From assembly GCF_000582685.1 (NCBI RefSeq), contig NZ_KK073768.1:2306483-2370482 (forward strand): DNA of 64,000 bases, read 5' to 3'. This document shows, piece after piece, positions 29,501 to 37,683 of this stretch (position 1 is its first letter; each line of letters begins with the position of its first letter). Source of the stretch: [Scytonema hofmanni] UTEX 2349 (lineage in GTDB: Bacteria; Cyanobacteriota; Cyanobacteriia; Cyanobacteriales; Nostocaceae). The position numbers and the translations under genes are program-made. The notes below the pieces were generated by a model. The model was not told the origin of the DNA. It did not search any database and saw only the letters and a list, made by a program, of their open reading frames with translations.

Positions 29501-31863
29501 TTTATCGTCAGGCTTGGCAACAAAAAGGACATCCGGGTAATGGTCATATTACTTTGATGCTGCATACCTTTGTCGGTGATGACGAAGATACAGTGCGGGA
29601 GCAAGTGCGTCTACCTATGTATAATTATTTAGAGCAATCAATGGGGCTGATTCAAAAGATGCTCAAAGGGACGAAATTTGAAAGCCAAGTTAATGAATTT
29701 GCCCAAGAAGACCGAAATACCCTGCTATCCTTTGCCTTTGAGCGTTACTTTAACAGTAGTGGCTTATTGGGAACTACTGCCAAATGCTTACAGATGATTG
29801 ACGATCTCAAAGCGATCGGCGTTGATGAAGTAGGATGTTTAATTGACTTTGGGGTAGATGTTGACGCTGTATTATCTAGCTTAGACAAACTCAATCAAGT
29901 TAGAGAACTTAGTAATAATATTAATGCTGAAGATTACACTATTTTGAGCCAAATTCAGCGACATCAAGTATCCCATCTCCAATGTACGCCTTCTTTAGCC
30001 AGAATGCTGACATTAATGCCTCATGGGATTGAGAGCTTAAATTGTTTGCAATATTTAATGTTAGGTGGAGAAGCATTACCACTAAATTTAGTGAAACAGT
30101 TGGGAATATCCATTGATGCCCATATTTACAATATGTATGGACCAACTGAAGCCACAATTTGGTCATCTACAGCCATTGTGGATGGTAAAGATAGTGAAAC
30201 CACGATTACCATCGGTAAACCTATAGCTAACACCCAGTTTTATATTTTAGATCAACAGTTAAATCCTGTACCTGTGGGAGTTCCAGGGGAACTGCATATT
30301 GGGGGTACGGGTTTAGCTAGAGGATATTTCCAGCGTCCTGAGTTGACAGCAGCAAGATTTATACAGAGTCCTTTTAGGGAAGGCGATCGCCTCTACAAAA
30401 CCGGTGATTTAGCTCGCTACCTACCTGATGGAAATATTGAATTTCTGGGTCGCGTTGATTATCAAGTCAAACTGCGAGGATTCCGCATTGAACTAGGAGA
30501 AATTGAAACAGCACTGAGTCAACATCCCCAAATTCAGCAAGCTGTGGTAGTCCTAGACGGAACACAGGAAAATCAGCGCCTTGTCGCTTACATTGTCCCC
30601 CATTCCCCAGTATCTGCACCCACATCCACTGAGTTAAATCAATGTCTGTCGAAGAAACTACCAGATTACATGGTGCCGAGCATTTTTGTCCAGCTTGACC
30701 AAATGCCCTTAACCCCCAACGGCAAAATTAACCGTCGTGCATTACCAACCCCCTCACAACGAAGCCCCTCACCCAAATATCTCCCCCCCCGCACTCCTGT
30801 AGAACGTCAACTAGCTCAAATTTGGTCTGAGGTTTTAAATTTAGATTGGATAGGCATTCGGGATAATTTCTTTGAACTGGGTGGACGCTCTCTACTAGCA
30901 GTACAATTAATATCGCGCATTCAAAAAGTATTTGGTCAACAATTACCCCTAGCTAGTCTTTTCCAAGCACCAACCATTGAAAATTTAGCTCGGCAAATAG
31001 TTAATGCAGACAGTAAACAGCACTCATCCTGTTTAGTACCCATTCAACTCCAAGGCTCAAAACTGCCCCTGTTTTTCATTCCCGGCTCAGGGGGTAACGT
31101 GATTCAATTCTATGAATTTTCACGTTGTTTAGGATTAGATCAACCCTTCTATGGTTTACAACCCCAAGAATGGGATCATGAATCTCAACCTTTACATCGG
31201 GTTGAAGACATGGCATCTCAGTACTTAGTCGCGATTCAAACCATCCAGCCCCAAGGTCCCTACCTTTTAGGTGGTCACTCTTTAGGGGGTAAAGTTGCCT
31301 TTGAAATAGCCAGACAACTGCTCAAACGAGGACAAGAGATTCGACTTCTAGCCATAGTTGATGCTACAGCACCCCTACCAGTCCAGCAGGTTTCCTCACC
31401 CTCAACTTGGAGTAATGCTCAATGGTTATATGCTATTGCCGAGGCAGCTGGGCAAGCATTAGGTATCACGCTGGATATTTCCCAGGAATTATTGTATGGC
31501 TTATCACCAGAAGAGCAGTTTAAATACTTACAAAGCCAGTTTGTGCAAAATGGAATTTTAGCTCCCCAAGACAGTGAAACCCAGTTAAAGAAACTAATTC
31601 AATTGACAAAAATTCACCACACAAGTGCAGTTAATTATCAATGTTCTGAACAATTAGCATTGCCAATTATACTCTTTAAGTCGGCTGAACAAACAAATAC
31701 AATCATGTTTGAAAGTAACTTATTACTGAATGAGCCTAAACTGGGTTGGGATCGAGTTTCAACACAACCTGTTATCTGTCATGTAATTCCAGGTAGCCAT
31801 TATTCTATTATGGCTAACCCTTATGTCAAAGAATTAGCAGCACATTTACAGGGTTACTTATAA
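23557..31863 (+). CDS. NRPS: C-A-PCP-C-A with internal luciferase-like monooxygenase-PCP-TE (termination protein)
   Basis: Adds the last two residues and releases the product. C3 spans about 10-445 (HHIISDAW, with Gly of HHxxxDG replaced by Ala), A3 480-960, PCP3 has GGHSLLA near 1003, and C4 spans 1074-1505 (HHIIADGW). The last A domain begins near 1542. It is interrupted between core motifs A4 (FDISILELFW, 1731) and A5 (MYGPTEATIW, 2193) by an LLM domain at about 1772-2122 (TPERHFHEFG, GRVGVSFASGW). PCP4 follows with GGRSLLA, then TE with GGHSLGG near 2572. Pocket reading gives A3 D-A-S-T-I-A-A-V-C (Tyr-like, another aromatic possible) and A4 D-I-L-Q-M-G-M-I-W, close to the Gly code DILQLGLIW. 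The C-A-Mox-A-PCP-TE order with Gly is that of MtaG of myxothiazol, where oxidation of Gly yields a terminal amide. Confidence 0.93.
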   Translation: MLLNSQETFVFPLSFAQERLWFLNQLEGSKATYNMFAAIGLNGNLNVQVLEQALNEIVQRHEVLRTSFQTVDGQGVQIINPEVNFQLRCVDLQNLSDNEREITVQEWITKEANTPFDLSQAPLMRATLLQTDIQEYFLLVTMHHIISDAWSVGIVIKEISVIYKALIQGQEHTLPELEIQYADFAEWQREWLQGDRLNQQLIYWKNYLAGVPPVLELPTDYPRPPVQTFQGQNQRFEIGADLSVALKKLAKENGCTLFMVLLAAFATLLYRYSGQEDIVVGTPVGNRSQPELESLIGFFVNTLVVDAKFDQELNFTEILEQVRQGVLENYAHQDVPFEKIVEELQPERNLSHTPIFQVWFVLQNTPTETLQLPDITLTPLPFETQVAKFDLTLSMSETKSGLRGVWQYSTDLFDAATIARMVEHFQVLLEAIASHPQEKINLLPLLTEKERQKILNEWNNTAISYPQHLCIHQIFEEQVKLTPDAVALVFGEEQLTYQQLNNRANQLAHHLQNMGVGSEVLVGLCVNRSFDMIVGLLAILKAGGAYVPLDPNYPEERLAYIIEDAAVSVLLIQESLEENLPPSYALVVYLDRDWEEIATQSCENIISEVQSHNLAYVIYTSGSTGQPKGVLVTHQGIGNLALAQQKLFKVENNSRVLQFASFGFDASVSEIFMSLVCGARLVLAPAQKLMPGLDLQQAIAHYGITHVTLPPSALAILPPGQMPTLKQVIVAGEACPEPLARIWSKDRHFFNAYGPSEATVCATVAEVDLKPETDTKSIVAIGSPIANTQIYILDNSLQPVSVGVPGEIYISGVGLARGYLNQPQLTAAKFIENPFREGRLYKTGDLARYLPNGNIEFLGRIDRQIKIRGFRIELGEIEARLSQHPQVQEATVITREDPSGNQRLVAYLVSKNQDLTPSELRQFLKERLPDYMVPSIFVMLDAMPLTPNGKIDHRNLPSPEQDLTEQNNFLAPRTPTEQKIADIFAAVLKIEQVGIYNNFFELGGHSLLATQVISRFREAFEIELPLETLFKSPTVAELDVIIQQWLQNNSATDSPLTQPLPAVVAVPREDNTVLPLSWGQERLWFLDQLEGSSAAYNISMAVQLQGKLNVDALEQAFKEIVQRHQVLRTRFDTVDGNPVQVIETKSKFNLFRDNLQLISTDKLEVEVKKRLTQEAQKPFDLTHSPLIRATLLQIADNDYILLVTMHHIIADGWSVRVMVQELSVLYDAFVQGLPSFLPPLAIQYADFVHWQRQWLQGEILERQLSYWKTYLLGAPPLLELPTDYPRPGVQTFRGAQQSFTLSTELISQLQQLTQSTDTTLFMLLCSAFLVLLHRYSSQDDIVLGTVMANRNRTEIEPLIGLFVNTLVLRTQFEADCTFVDILKQVQQGLLTGYTNQDVPFEKIVEVLQPERNLSHSPLFQVMFSLQNASSASLSLADVISTPLKPEILTAKFDLTLSMVETESGVSGVCEYNTDLFKAETITRMIAHYQVLLTGVVANVQERISKLPLLTPEEEKQLLVAWNDTQVSYSQDHCLHQQFEQQVEKTPDAIALVFQNQQLTYRELNQRANQLANYLQRQGVSSETLVGICVERSLEMMIGLLGILKAGAAYIPLDPHHPQERLAFILSDTQMPILLTQERLQTKLPTHGAKVICLDTNWTDIAQENQANLGISVKGENLAYIIYTSGSTGQPKGVMIEHRQVANFFVGMDQRLNVEDDYDTTKTWLAVTTISFDISILELFWTLARGFKVIIQQEQQKTIAATVPTSRMPEKQMQFSLFYFANENNTGNHQGENLYKLLIEGAKFADQHGFTAVWTPERHFHEFGGIYPNPAVASAAIAAVTKQVQIRAGSVVLPLHQEIRVAEEWAFVDNLSNGRVGVSFASGWQPNDFVLSPENYHRRKSLLVEQIETVRKLWRGEFITLKNGNGIPTEIRTFPKPIQAELPTWLTAAGSPETFRLAGELGLNVLTHLLGQSIEEISAKIKIYRQAWQQKGHPGNGHITLMLHTFVGDDEDTVREQVRLPMYNYLEQSMGLIQKMLKGTKFESQVNEFAQEDRNTLLSFAFERYFNSSGLLGTTAKCLQMIDDLKAIGVDEVGCLIDFGVDVDAVLSSLDKLNQVRELSNNINAEDYTILSQIQRHQVSHLQCTPSLARMLTLMPHGIESLNCLQYLMLGGEALPLNLVKQLGISIDAHIYNMYGPTEATIWSSTAIVDGKDSETTITIGKPIANTQFYILDQQLNPVPVGVPGELHIGGTGLARGYFQRPELTAARFIQSPFREGDRLYKTGDLARYLPDGNIEFLGRVDYQVKLRGFRIELGEIETALSQHPQIQQAVVVLDGTQENQRLVAYIVPHSPVSAPTSTELNQCLSKKLPDYMVPSIFVQLDQMPLTPNGKINRRALPTPSQRSPSPKYLPPRTPVERQLAQIWSEVLNLDWIGIRDNFFELGGRSLLAVQLISRIQKVFGQQLPLASLFQAPTIENLARQIVNADSKQHSSCLVPIQLQGSKLPLFFIPGSGGNVIQFYEFSRCLGLDQPFYGLQPQEWDHESQPLHRVEDMASQYLVAIQTIQPQGPYLLGGHSLGGKVAFEIARQLLKRGQEIRLLAIVDATAPLPVQQVSSPSTWSNAQWLYAIAEAAGQALGITLDISQELLYGLSPEEQFKYLQSQFVQNGILAPQDSETQLKKLIQLTKIHHTSAVNYQCSEQLALPIILFKSAEQTNTIMFESNLLLNEPKLGWDRVSTQPVICHVIPGSHYSIMANPYVKELAAHLQGYL

Positions 31864-31880
31864 TTGAAGAAGGCACTTAT

Positions 31881-32055
31881 GCAGAGGGCAGAGGGCACTT
31901 ATGTTTTGTTCACTTATAGGATTCAGACCCCACAGCCAACAAGAGCCACCAAATTTTCAATTTGGTCGGGGTCTTAAACCCTTACTCCCAAGGAGTCGTA
32001 GCGTCGGTGTGGAATCAGAATTCTATAAGTGTATAAGTGCCTCCTGCCCTCTGCC
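31881..32055. repeat. Imperfect inverted-repeat element between NRPS and CmlA-like gene
   Basis: CACTTATAGGATTC at 31911-31924 pairs with GAATTCTATAAGTG at 32018-32031 (13 of 14), and GGCAGAGGGCA-type arms lie outside both. The middle carries an AAATTTTCAATTTGG-type palindrome. It looks like a small MITE or a fold-back spacer. It fills almost the whole 221-base spacer and could act as a partial terminator or stability element. It has no coding potential. Confidence 0.5.
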
Positions 32056-32084
32056 TTTCCAGATAAATCATGGGAGATAAATTT

Positions 32085-33680
32085 ATGTCAGGTGATAAGC
32101 TATACCTCAAACAGAACGTAGTTTTAGAACCGTTAGTTAATCAGTGGCACGCCTGGTCTTATTTGTTGGCTCCTTCCACGGCAGCCATGTATATTGCTAA
32201 CTCACACTTAAAGATTATGCAGTCTTTTGTATCTGCACCCAAGGTACATATTTCGGCTCTCAAATCTCCGAAAATGATGGCTGGTCCTTTTGTCAATCAT
32301 GATGAAAGTGCTGTTGGTGATATTAAAAATTTGATTGAACATTTCATGCAAGATCAAGCATATATGCTAGAACTGGCGGAAGCCATTAAAACTCTCAATC
32401 AATGTTTAGAAACAGAGGCTAGTGGTTTTTCTTTAGAAGGAATGTACTCCCAAATTCCTCAACCCCTACAAGGATTTGTGGAGCTCAATTATGATTTAAA
32501 TAATCACCCGGCAATACGTTTTATGGAGGGGCTACTATATCATAGTATTTATGGCAATGAAGTCGCTCAAAGTGTGGCGATGTACGTTGTTGACCAAGAC
32601 CAACGATCTTTTATTTTTAGCACTCCTAGACTCAAGCAAGCTGATAATTTACACCTGCAAATTCCCTTTAAAGACAAGATTTTAGACCAACTGGCAAAAA
32701 TGAAATATGTTCCGGGTGATGTACAGGAAATAAAAGAGAAATTAAATATTGATGCTCAAGATGAAGGACTCTTCTCCAGCTTCTTTACTCAAGATGCTCC
32801 CCACAAGCAACCTATTCAGTATGATCAAGATGGGGTGAGAATACGTTATTTTGGTCATGCTTGTCTGCTGATAGAATCAAAAGACGTGAATATTCTTTGC
32901 GATCCACTCATCAGTTATGATTATCCAAGTGCAAGCGATCGCTACACTTATGCTGATTTACCTGCCATTATTGACTATATTGTTATTACACATCATCACC
33001 ATGACCATTGTGTGATCGAAACATTGTTACAGCTAAGGCATCGAGTTAAAACCGTGATTGTTCCCAAAAACAACGGCGGAAGTCTTGCTGACCCTGGGAT
33101 GAAACTGGTTTTACAAAGTATTGGATTTAAGGAGGTTCGAGAAATTGATGAGATGGAACAGATAGAGATTCCAGGAGGTAGCATTACTGGGTTGCCATTC
33201 TTAGGTGAACATGGAGATTTAAACATTAGAAGCAAAATTGCTTACTTGATCACCTTGTTAGGTCGCTCGGTGATGGTTTCAGCAGATTCTAGAATTTGTG
33301 ATCCTCACATTTGTAAAAATATTCACCATTCAGTCAATAAGATTGATGCTTTATTTTTAGGATTGCAATCTGATGGAGCTCCCTTAAGTTGGGCTTACGG
33401 TTCATTGTTATGTAAACCTTTGAGCCGCAAAATAGACCACGATAGACAAGTAGGAGGAGCTAACTTTGATATTGCTAAGAGTATGGTTGAACAATTACAA
33501 CCTAAATCTGTGTACGTTTATGCAATGGGGTATGAACCTTGGCTCAGTTATATGATGGTTCCTGACTATGAAGGTCCGATGGCAGAGTCGAATAAATTAA
33601 TTGATGAATGTAACAGTCAGGGAATTTTTGCAGAGCAATTGTTTGGCTACAAAGAAATTTTGATGGATACTATTGCCTAA
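32085..33680 (+). CDS. CmlA-like diiron beta-hydroxylase (metallo-beta-lactamase fold)
   Basis: Family that hydroxylates the beta-carbon of an amino acid held on an NRPS carrier protein; CmlA of chloramphenicol biosynthesis is the type member. I start at 32085 because GGGAGA lies seven bases upstream; the alternative ATG at 32070 adds five residues. The 531-residue length and layout match CmlA: an N-terminal domain of about 250 residues (opening PLVNQWHAWSYLL) and a C-terminal metallo-beta-lactamase domain. Metal-ligand candidates are all present: HHHHDH near 301-306, Glu in FLGEHGDL near 372, Asp in ADSR near 399, plus the family stretch YVYAMGYEPW. The position directly after an NRPS gene with a Tyr-like A domain suggests that residue is beta-hydroxylated. 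Asp-loaded PCP1 is an alternative target. Confidence 0.85.
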   Translation: MSGDKLYLKQNVVLEPLVNQWHAWSYLLAPSTAAMYIANSHLKIMQSFVSAPKVHISALKSPKMMAGPFVNHDESAVGDIKNLIEHFMQDQAYMLELAEAIKTLNQCLETEASGFSLEGMYSQIPQPLQGFVELNYDLNNHPAIRFMEGLLYHSIYGNEVAQSVAMYVVDQDQRSFIFSTPRLKQADNLHLQIPFKDKILDQLAKMKYVPGDVQEIKEKLNIDAQDEGLFSSFFTQDAPHKQPIQYDQDGVRIRYFGHACLLIESKDVNILCDPLISYDYPSASDRYTYADLPAIIDYIVITHHHHDHCVIETLLQLRHRVKTVIVPKNNGGSLADPGMKLVLQSIGFKEVREIDEMEQIEIPGGSITGLPFLGEHGDLNIRSKIAYLITLLGRSVMVSADSRICDPHICKNIHHSVNKIDALFLGLQSDGAPLSWAYGSLLCKPLSRKIDHDRQVGGANFDIAKSMVEQLQPKSVYVYAMGYEPWLSYMMVPDYEGPMAESNKLIDECNSQGIFAEQLFGYKEILMDTIA

Positions 33681-33761
33681 AAAATTTAGTTGTTTACCCA
33701 AGATACAAAAATTATGATCAAAAATTTTAGTTATCACCTGTAGTCAGAAAAAATAACAATC

Positions 33762-34634
33762 ATGAAAAATTGGATTTTCCCGGTTTCCGATGTTCCAGAA
33801 TTAAGAGGAGAAGAAGCTTTAGCTGTCAATTTTTTTGAGCAGACCCAACCTGTAGTTCTTCGCAACTATGTTGATAATGTAGAAAAGTTGGCACCTCATG
33901 AGGAAATTTGGAATGGAATAACCGGACAGGTAACAGTTATTTCCCCAGATAATCCGGTTGTAACTGCTCGTGCTGGAAAGGCTGGAAACAATTTAATTGT
34001 AGAAATGAGCCTCACGGAAATTTTTGAACGGATATCAGGAATTGGAAATCACAAATTTATATTAGGAGAAGGTGAGCGATATTACATTTTTGGCAACCTC
34101 GCACCCGCAAAACTGATAGATCAAGTCCGTTGGCCAAATGAAGCCATGACAAAGGATAGATCCATGTACATTACTGCTACTGGCGTGCTAACAAAGGCAC
34201 ATTATGATAGACACGCAGGCTTTTTAATGCATATATATGGGAGAAAACACGCTTTAATTTTATCACCCAAATACTTCCAACAAATTTACCCAGTCCATGA
34301 CTTAGCTACAGGTGAGGACCGACGTTCTTTGGTTAATCTTCGCTCTCCAGATTTGAATGCTCATCCTAGAGTAGTAGAATTAGAGGCTATGGAAACCATA
34401 CTTGAACCAGGGGATATGCTCTTTATCCCCTCAAACTGGTGGCATGAAATCGAAGCACTAGAGGTAAGTATATCATTACGTGCCAATGTAGAGAATAAGC
34501 TATTTTCTAATTTAGAAGAAATTTTGTCTTACCTGGAAAAGTCCAGTGAACTTATCAGTAAATTGCCATCAGAACAGCGTATTTTTGTATCGGAACGCAC
34601 AAGAGTAGGACTAAATCAGCTAAACAAACAATAA
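33762..34634 (+). CDS. JmjC/cupin_8-type Fe(II)/2-oxoglutarate oxygenase
   Basis: A 290-residue cupin-like protein of the JmjC/FIH type, which uses Fe(II) and 2-oxoglutarate to hydroxylate amino-acid side chains. The facial triad is visible as HYD in KAHYDRHAGF near residue 147 and the distal His in NWWHEIEAL near 227, with HIYGRKHALILSP between. It follows the CmlA-like gene after 81 bases in the same direction, so it is probably a second tailoring oxygenase of the cluster. Its substrate, a free amino acid, a carrier-bound residue or the finished peptide, cannot be read. A housekeeping role is possible but less likely from context. Confidence 0.75.
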   Translation: MKNWIFPVSDVPELRGEEALAVNFFEQTQPVVLRNYVDNVEKLAPHEEIWNGITGQVTVISPDNPVVTARAGKAGNNLIVEMSLTEIFERISGIGNHKFILGEGERYYIFGNLAPAKLIDQVRWPNEAMTKDRSMYITATGVLTKAHYDRHAGFLMHIYGRKHALILSPKYFQQIYPVHDLATGEDRRSLVNLRSPDLNAHPRVVELEAMETILEPGDMLFIPSNWWHEIEALEVSISLRANVENKLFSNLEEILSYLEKSSELISKLPSEQRIFVSERTRVGLNQLNKQ

Positions 34635-34835
34635 AAAGTGGGCGTTGCTGATGTTAGGGATGAAAGTAAATCCAAAACCTTGTAAATCCGCGAATTAGCC
34701 ATTTTAATTTTCACTCCCCTATCCAAGACATGTAAATCGTTCAAACTCTTATGCGATAAATGTTTGGGCTTATCTTAGTGCCATTCGTCAATAGGCTTTG
34801 AGACGCGCTAACCCTGCAATTATGCTTTAATATTT

Positions 34836-36191
34836 ATGACTAACCAACCCTCAAGTGTTACACAAACTCCTGCTTTGAGTGAAATGAAAGTTTTTATTAT
34901 GATTTGGCTAGGTCAAATCATATCTAGGATAGGTTCTGGTATGACTAGCTTTGCTTTTGATGTCTGGGTTTACCAGCATACTAATTCTATCACTCAATTT
35001 GCTTTCCTAACCCTTGCTATTACTCTTCCCGGTTTTTGCATTTTTCCGATTGCTGGTAGTGTTGTTGATCGTTGGAATCGTCGCTGGATAATGTTGATTA
35101 GTACAATCTGTTCTAGCTTATGTATTCTAACTGTTGGTATTCTATTGATACTGGGACATCTAGAAGTTTGGCATATTTATCTTGCAGTCGCTGGAAAGTC
35201 AATTTTCTCAACATTTAGCTCAACAGCTTTTCGTGCATCTATTGTGTTAATGGTTCCTACAAACAAACTAGGGCGTGCTAGTGGATTCACTCAAGCTACA
35301 GATTCAATAGCCCGCTTAGTGTGTCCAGCTTTAGGGGGTATTATCTTAGGAATTTTCAAATTGAAAGGTGTAGTTTTACTGGATTTTATTACTTTTATCC
35401 TGGCTATTATTCCTCTTGTTCTTGTAGATATCCCGGAACTTTCACACAAGGATAATTTGCTAATTGATGCCCAGAATACATCTATTCTTTCAGGAATAAA
35501 ACAGGGATGGGATTATTTAATCAATAGACCAGGAATACTAACGTTGATACTTATCCGAACCATTTATAATGCAGCTATAGGGGCAGCACTAATTCTAGCC
35601 ACACCACTTTTATTGATCTTAACCACACCGGGAAGTTTAGGTTTTCTTCTTTCCCTGGCAGGAAGTGGTATGCTTATAGGAATTATCTATTTAGGTATTG
35701 TAGGCGATCGCCAAGAAGAAAATTTAGTAAGAGTGATATTTATATCGATCCTCTTAAGTTCTACTGCTTTAGTTACAGGGGGTTTGCGTCCTTCTTTGAT
35801 ATTATTTACCATTTCTGGTTTCTTTTTTGCTTTAGGCATTCCCTTGGTTAACGGATGTGTTCAAATCATATTGCAAAAAAAAGTTGCCCCTCACATTCAA
35901 GGTAGAATTTTCTCACTTAATCATACAATCTCTATGCTCTTTCCACCATTGGTAGCAATTGCCATTGGACCTATTGCAGATAAAATTTTAGAACCTTTAA
36001 TGGACTTTAATGGACCTTGGTCTCAAGGAATTGGTCAAATTATCGGCTCAGGTCCTGGTCGAGGAATTGCTCTTTTGTTCATTTTAATAGGATTACTTAC
36101 ATTGTTTTCCAATTTAATAGCATACCAATATGAACCGTTAAGAAAACTAGAAAGCGAATTGCCGGATGAAATAGAGTTTATAAGTTCATAA
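34836..36191 (+). CDS. MFS transporter, probable exporter of the cluster product
   Basis: A 451-residue integral inner-membrane protein with about 12 predicted hydrophobic segments and the MFS loop motif between TM2 and TM3 (GSVVDRWNRRW). It resembles the EntS/MFS_3 group of drug and siderophore exporters. It is the last co-directional gene of the cluster, about 200 bases after the JmjC gene. That spacer contains GGCGTTGCTGATGTTAGGGA, which looks like a degenerate insertion-sequence end. The exporter role for the lipopeptide is inferred from position only. Downstream lie a convergent TPR gene and no obvious strong terminator. Confidence 0.85.
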   Translation: MTNQPSSVTQTPALSEMKVFIMIWLGQIISRIGSGMTSFAFDVWVYQHTNSITQFAFLTLAITLPGFCIFPIAGSVVDRWNRRWIMLISTICSSLCILTVGILLILGHLEVWHIYLAVAGKSIFSTFSSTAFRASIVLMVPTNKLGRASGFTQATDSIARLVCPALGGIILGIFKLKGVVLLDFITFILAIIPLVLVDIPELSHKDNLLIDAQNTSILSGIKQGWDYLINRPGILTLILIRTIYNAAIGAALILATPLLLILTTPGSLGFLLSLAGSGMLIGIIYLGIVGDRQEENLVRVIFISILLSSTALVTGGLRPSLILFTISGFFFALGIPLVNGCVQIILQKKVAPHIQGRIFSLNHTISMLFPPLVAIAIGPIADKILEPLMDFNGPWSQGIGQIIGSGPGRGIALLFILIGLLTLFSNLIAYQYEPLRKLESELPDEIEFISS

Positions 36192-36314
36192 ATTCAGTAT
36201 CCGCTCAAGAAATAGGGGATAGGAAGAAAAATAAGAGGATACAAAGGGTCACACAGGATTGTATAATATTATGAAAAAGCGGTTTGTGCGTTTCATAAAA
36301 AGTAACTTTTAGTT

Positions 36315-37583
36315 TTATTTTCCGCGATCGCTTTCCAAATCATCAATAACTGTTTGCAAATACCACTCTTCTGACATCCCTGGATAATAATCCTTTTTCT
36401 GCTCAATTAGTCGTTGGGCAATTTCCCAATATCCCCCTACCATTCTCAACAAACGTTGACGTAGTAAATCGTCTTTGGCGTTTTTTACTTCCGGGGTAGA
36501 GGATTGAATTTTTTTCAAGCTATTTAAAACTTGTTGATAATTGTGCCAATCTTCTTTTTCACAAAATATACTTGCCGCACGCTGATAATCTTCAATGGCG
36601 TGTTGCATTTCTTCTAAATGAGTATAGGCGATACCACGATTATAATACGCTTGGGCATCCGATGAATTAATTTGTAAGGCTTGGGTGTAATCTTTAATTG
36701 CAGCGTAATAATTGCCCATTGCTCGATGAGTATTTCCTCTGGCAATATATATTAAAGCGTCTTCTGGCTGCATTTCCAGCGCCGAATTATAGTCAGCGAT
36801 CGCACCTTGATGATCTCCTAATTGTGAACGTGCTTTTCCTCGATTGCGATAGACAATGCCAGATTTGAAATTTAGGCGCAGTGCTGAGTTAAAATCAGAA
36901 ATAGCATCGCGATAATTTCCTTGTTTGCAACGCACTACCCCCCGACAGCAATAAGCGATACCATCTTGGGGATCGACTTGCAATACCCAGTTTAAATCAT
37001 CAATGGCTTGCTGTGTGTCTCCTTTTTCTGCCTTTTCTAATAAGGTGCGAAAATATTCCTTTTGGGAAATTATCGGTGCGGGGGTAGAAATTGATGGCTT
37101 TTCAGCAGGATATTCTTTGGGTTGTAGCTGTTTAATGCTTTCTAAGCATTGACGACATTTTTCTTTGTCGTTTTTCTTGAGATATAATTCTGCGGCTTTT
37201 TTGAAGTTAGCGATCGCATCATGAATATACCCTTCTTTGCGCCGCACAATTCCCCTTAAATCATAAGCTGCGGCATAATTTACTTCCAGTGCGATCGCTT
37301 TATCGACATCCGCAAGGGCACCAGGTAAATTTTTTAGCGTCAACCGTGCTAATGCCCGATAATAATATGCTTCTACATTTTCAGGATCGTGTTTCAAAGT
37401 TTCAGTATAATCTGAGACAGCTTGGAGAATTGCTCCTGAGTCATAATATGCTAATCCCCGTTGTCTGTAAGCTTCGGCAAAGTAAGGATCTTCTTGCAAA
37501 GCACGGGTAAATTCCTCAATTGCTTTCGTGTAGTCTTTTTGCCGAGCTAGTTCTAATCCTTTATTGTAAAATTCATTATTCAT
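36315..37583 (-). CDS. Tetratricopeptide repeat protein
   Basis: A 422-residue protein built of TPR units. Repeats such as AYRQRGLAYYDSGAILQAVSDY and AYYNRGIAYTHLEEMQHAIEDY occur in two blocks, about residues 5-150 and 190-355, separated by a proline-rich linker. No signal peptide or membrane segment is seen, so it is probably a cytoplasmic scaffold. The C-terminal 65 residues (ending WYLQTVIDDLESDRGK) are not TPR and I do not recognise them. It runs opposite to the biosynthetic cluster and is probably not part of it. Codon use and HIP1 sites match the genome background. The partner is unknown. Confidence 0.85.
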   Translation of the reverse strand: MNNEFYNKGLELARQKDYTKAIEEFTRALQEDPYFAEAYRQRGLAYYDSGAILQAVSDYTETLKHDPENVEAYYYRALARLTLKNLPGALADVDKAIALEVNYAAAYDLRGIVRRKEGYIHDAIANFKKAAELYLKKNDKEKCRQCLESIKQLQPKEYPAEKPSISTPAPIISQKEYFRTLLEKAEKGDTQQAIDDLNWVLQVDPQDGIAYCCRGVVRCKQGNYRDAISDFNSALRLNFKSGIVYRNRGKARSQLGDHQGAIADYNSALEMQPEDALIYIARGNTHRAMGNYYAAIKDYTQALQINSSDAQAYYNRGIAYTHLEEMQHAIEDYQRAASIFCEKEDWHNYQQVLNSLKKIQSSTPEVKNAKDDLLRQRLLRMVGGYWEIAQRLIEQKKDYYPGMSEEWYLQTVIDDLESDRGK

Positions 37584-37683
37584 GGCGTTTATTTACTTTA
37601 CTCACTTATTTAATTGTAGTAAGCGTGCATAGCGCTCAATACGGTTCGGATAAGACTCGATCCCCCCAACCCCCCTTAAAAAG

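Noticed and set aside
34641..34830. Insertion-sequence remnant in the spacer before the MFS gene
   Set aside because: GGCGTTGCTGATGTTAGGGA resembles a common IS end, but I find no convincing matching end, so I mention it only as a possibility in the transporter entry.
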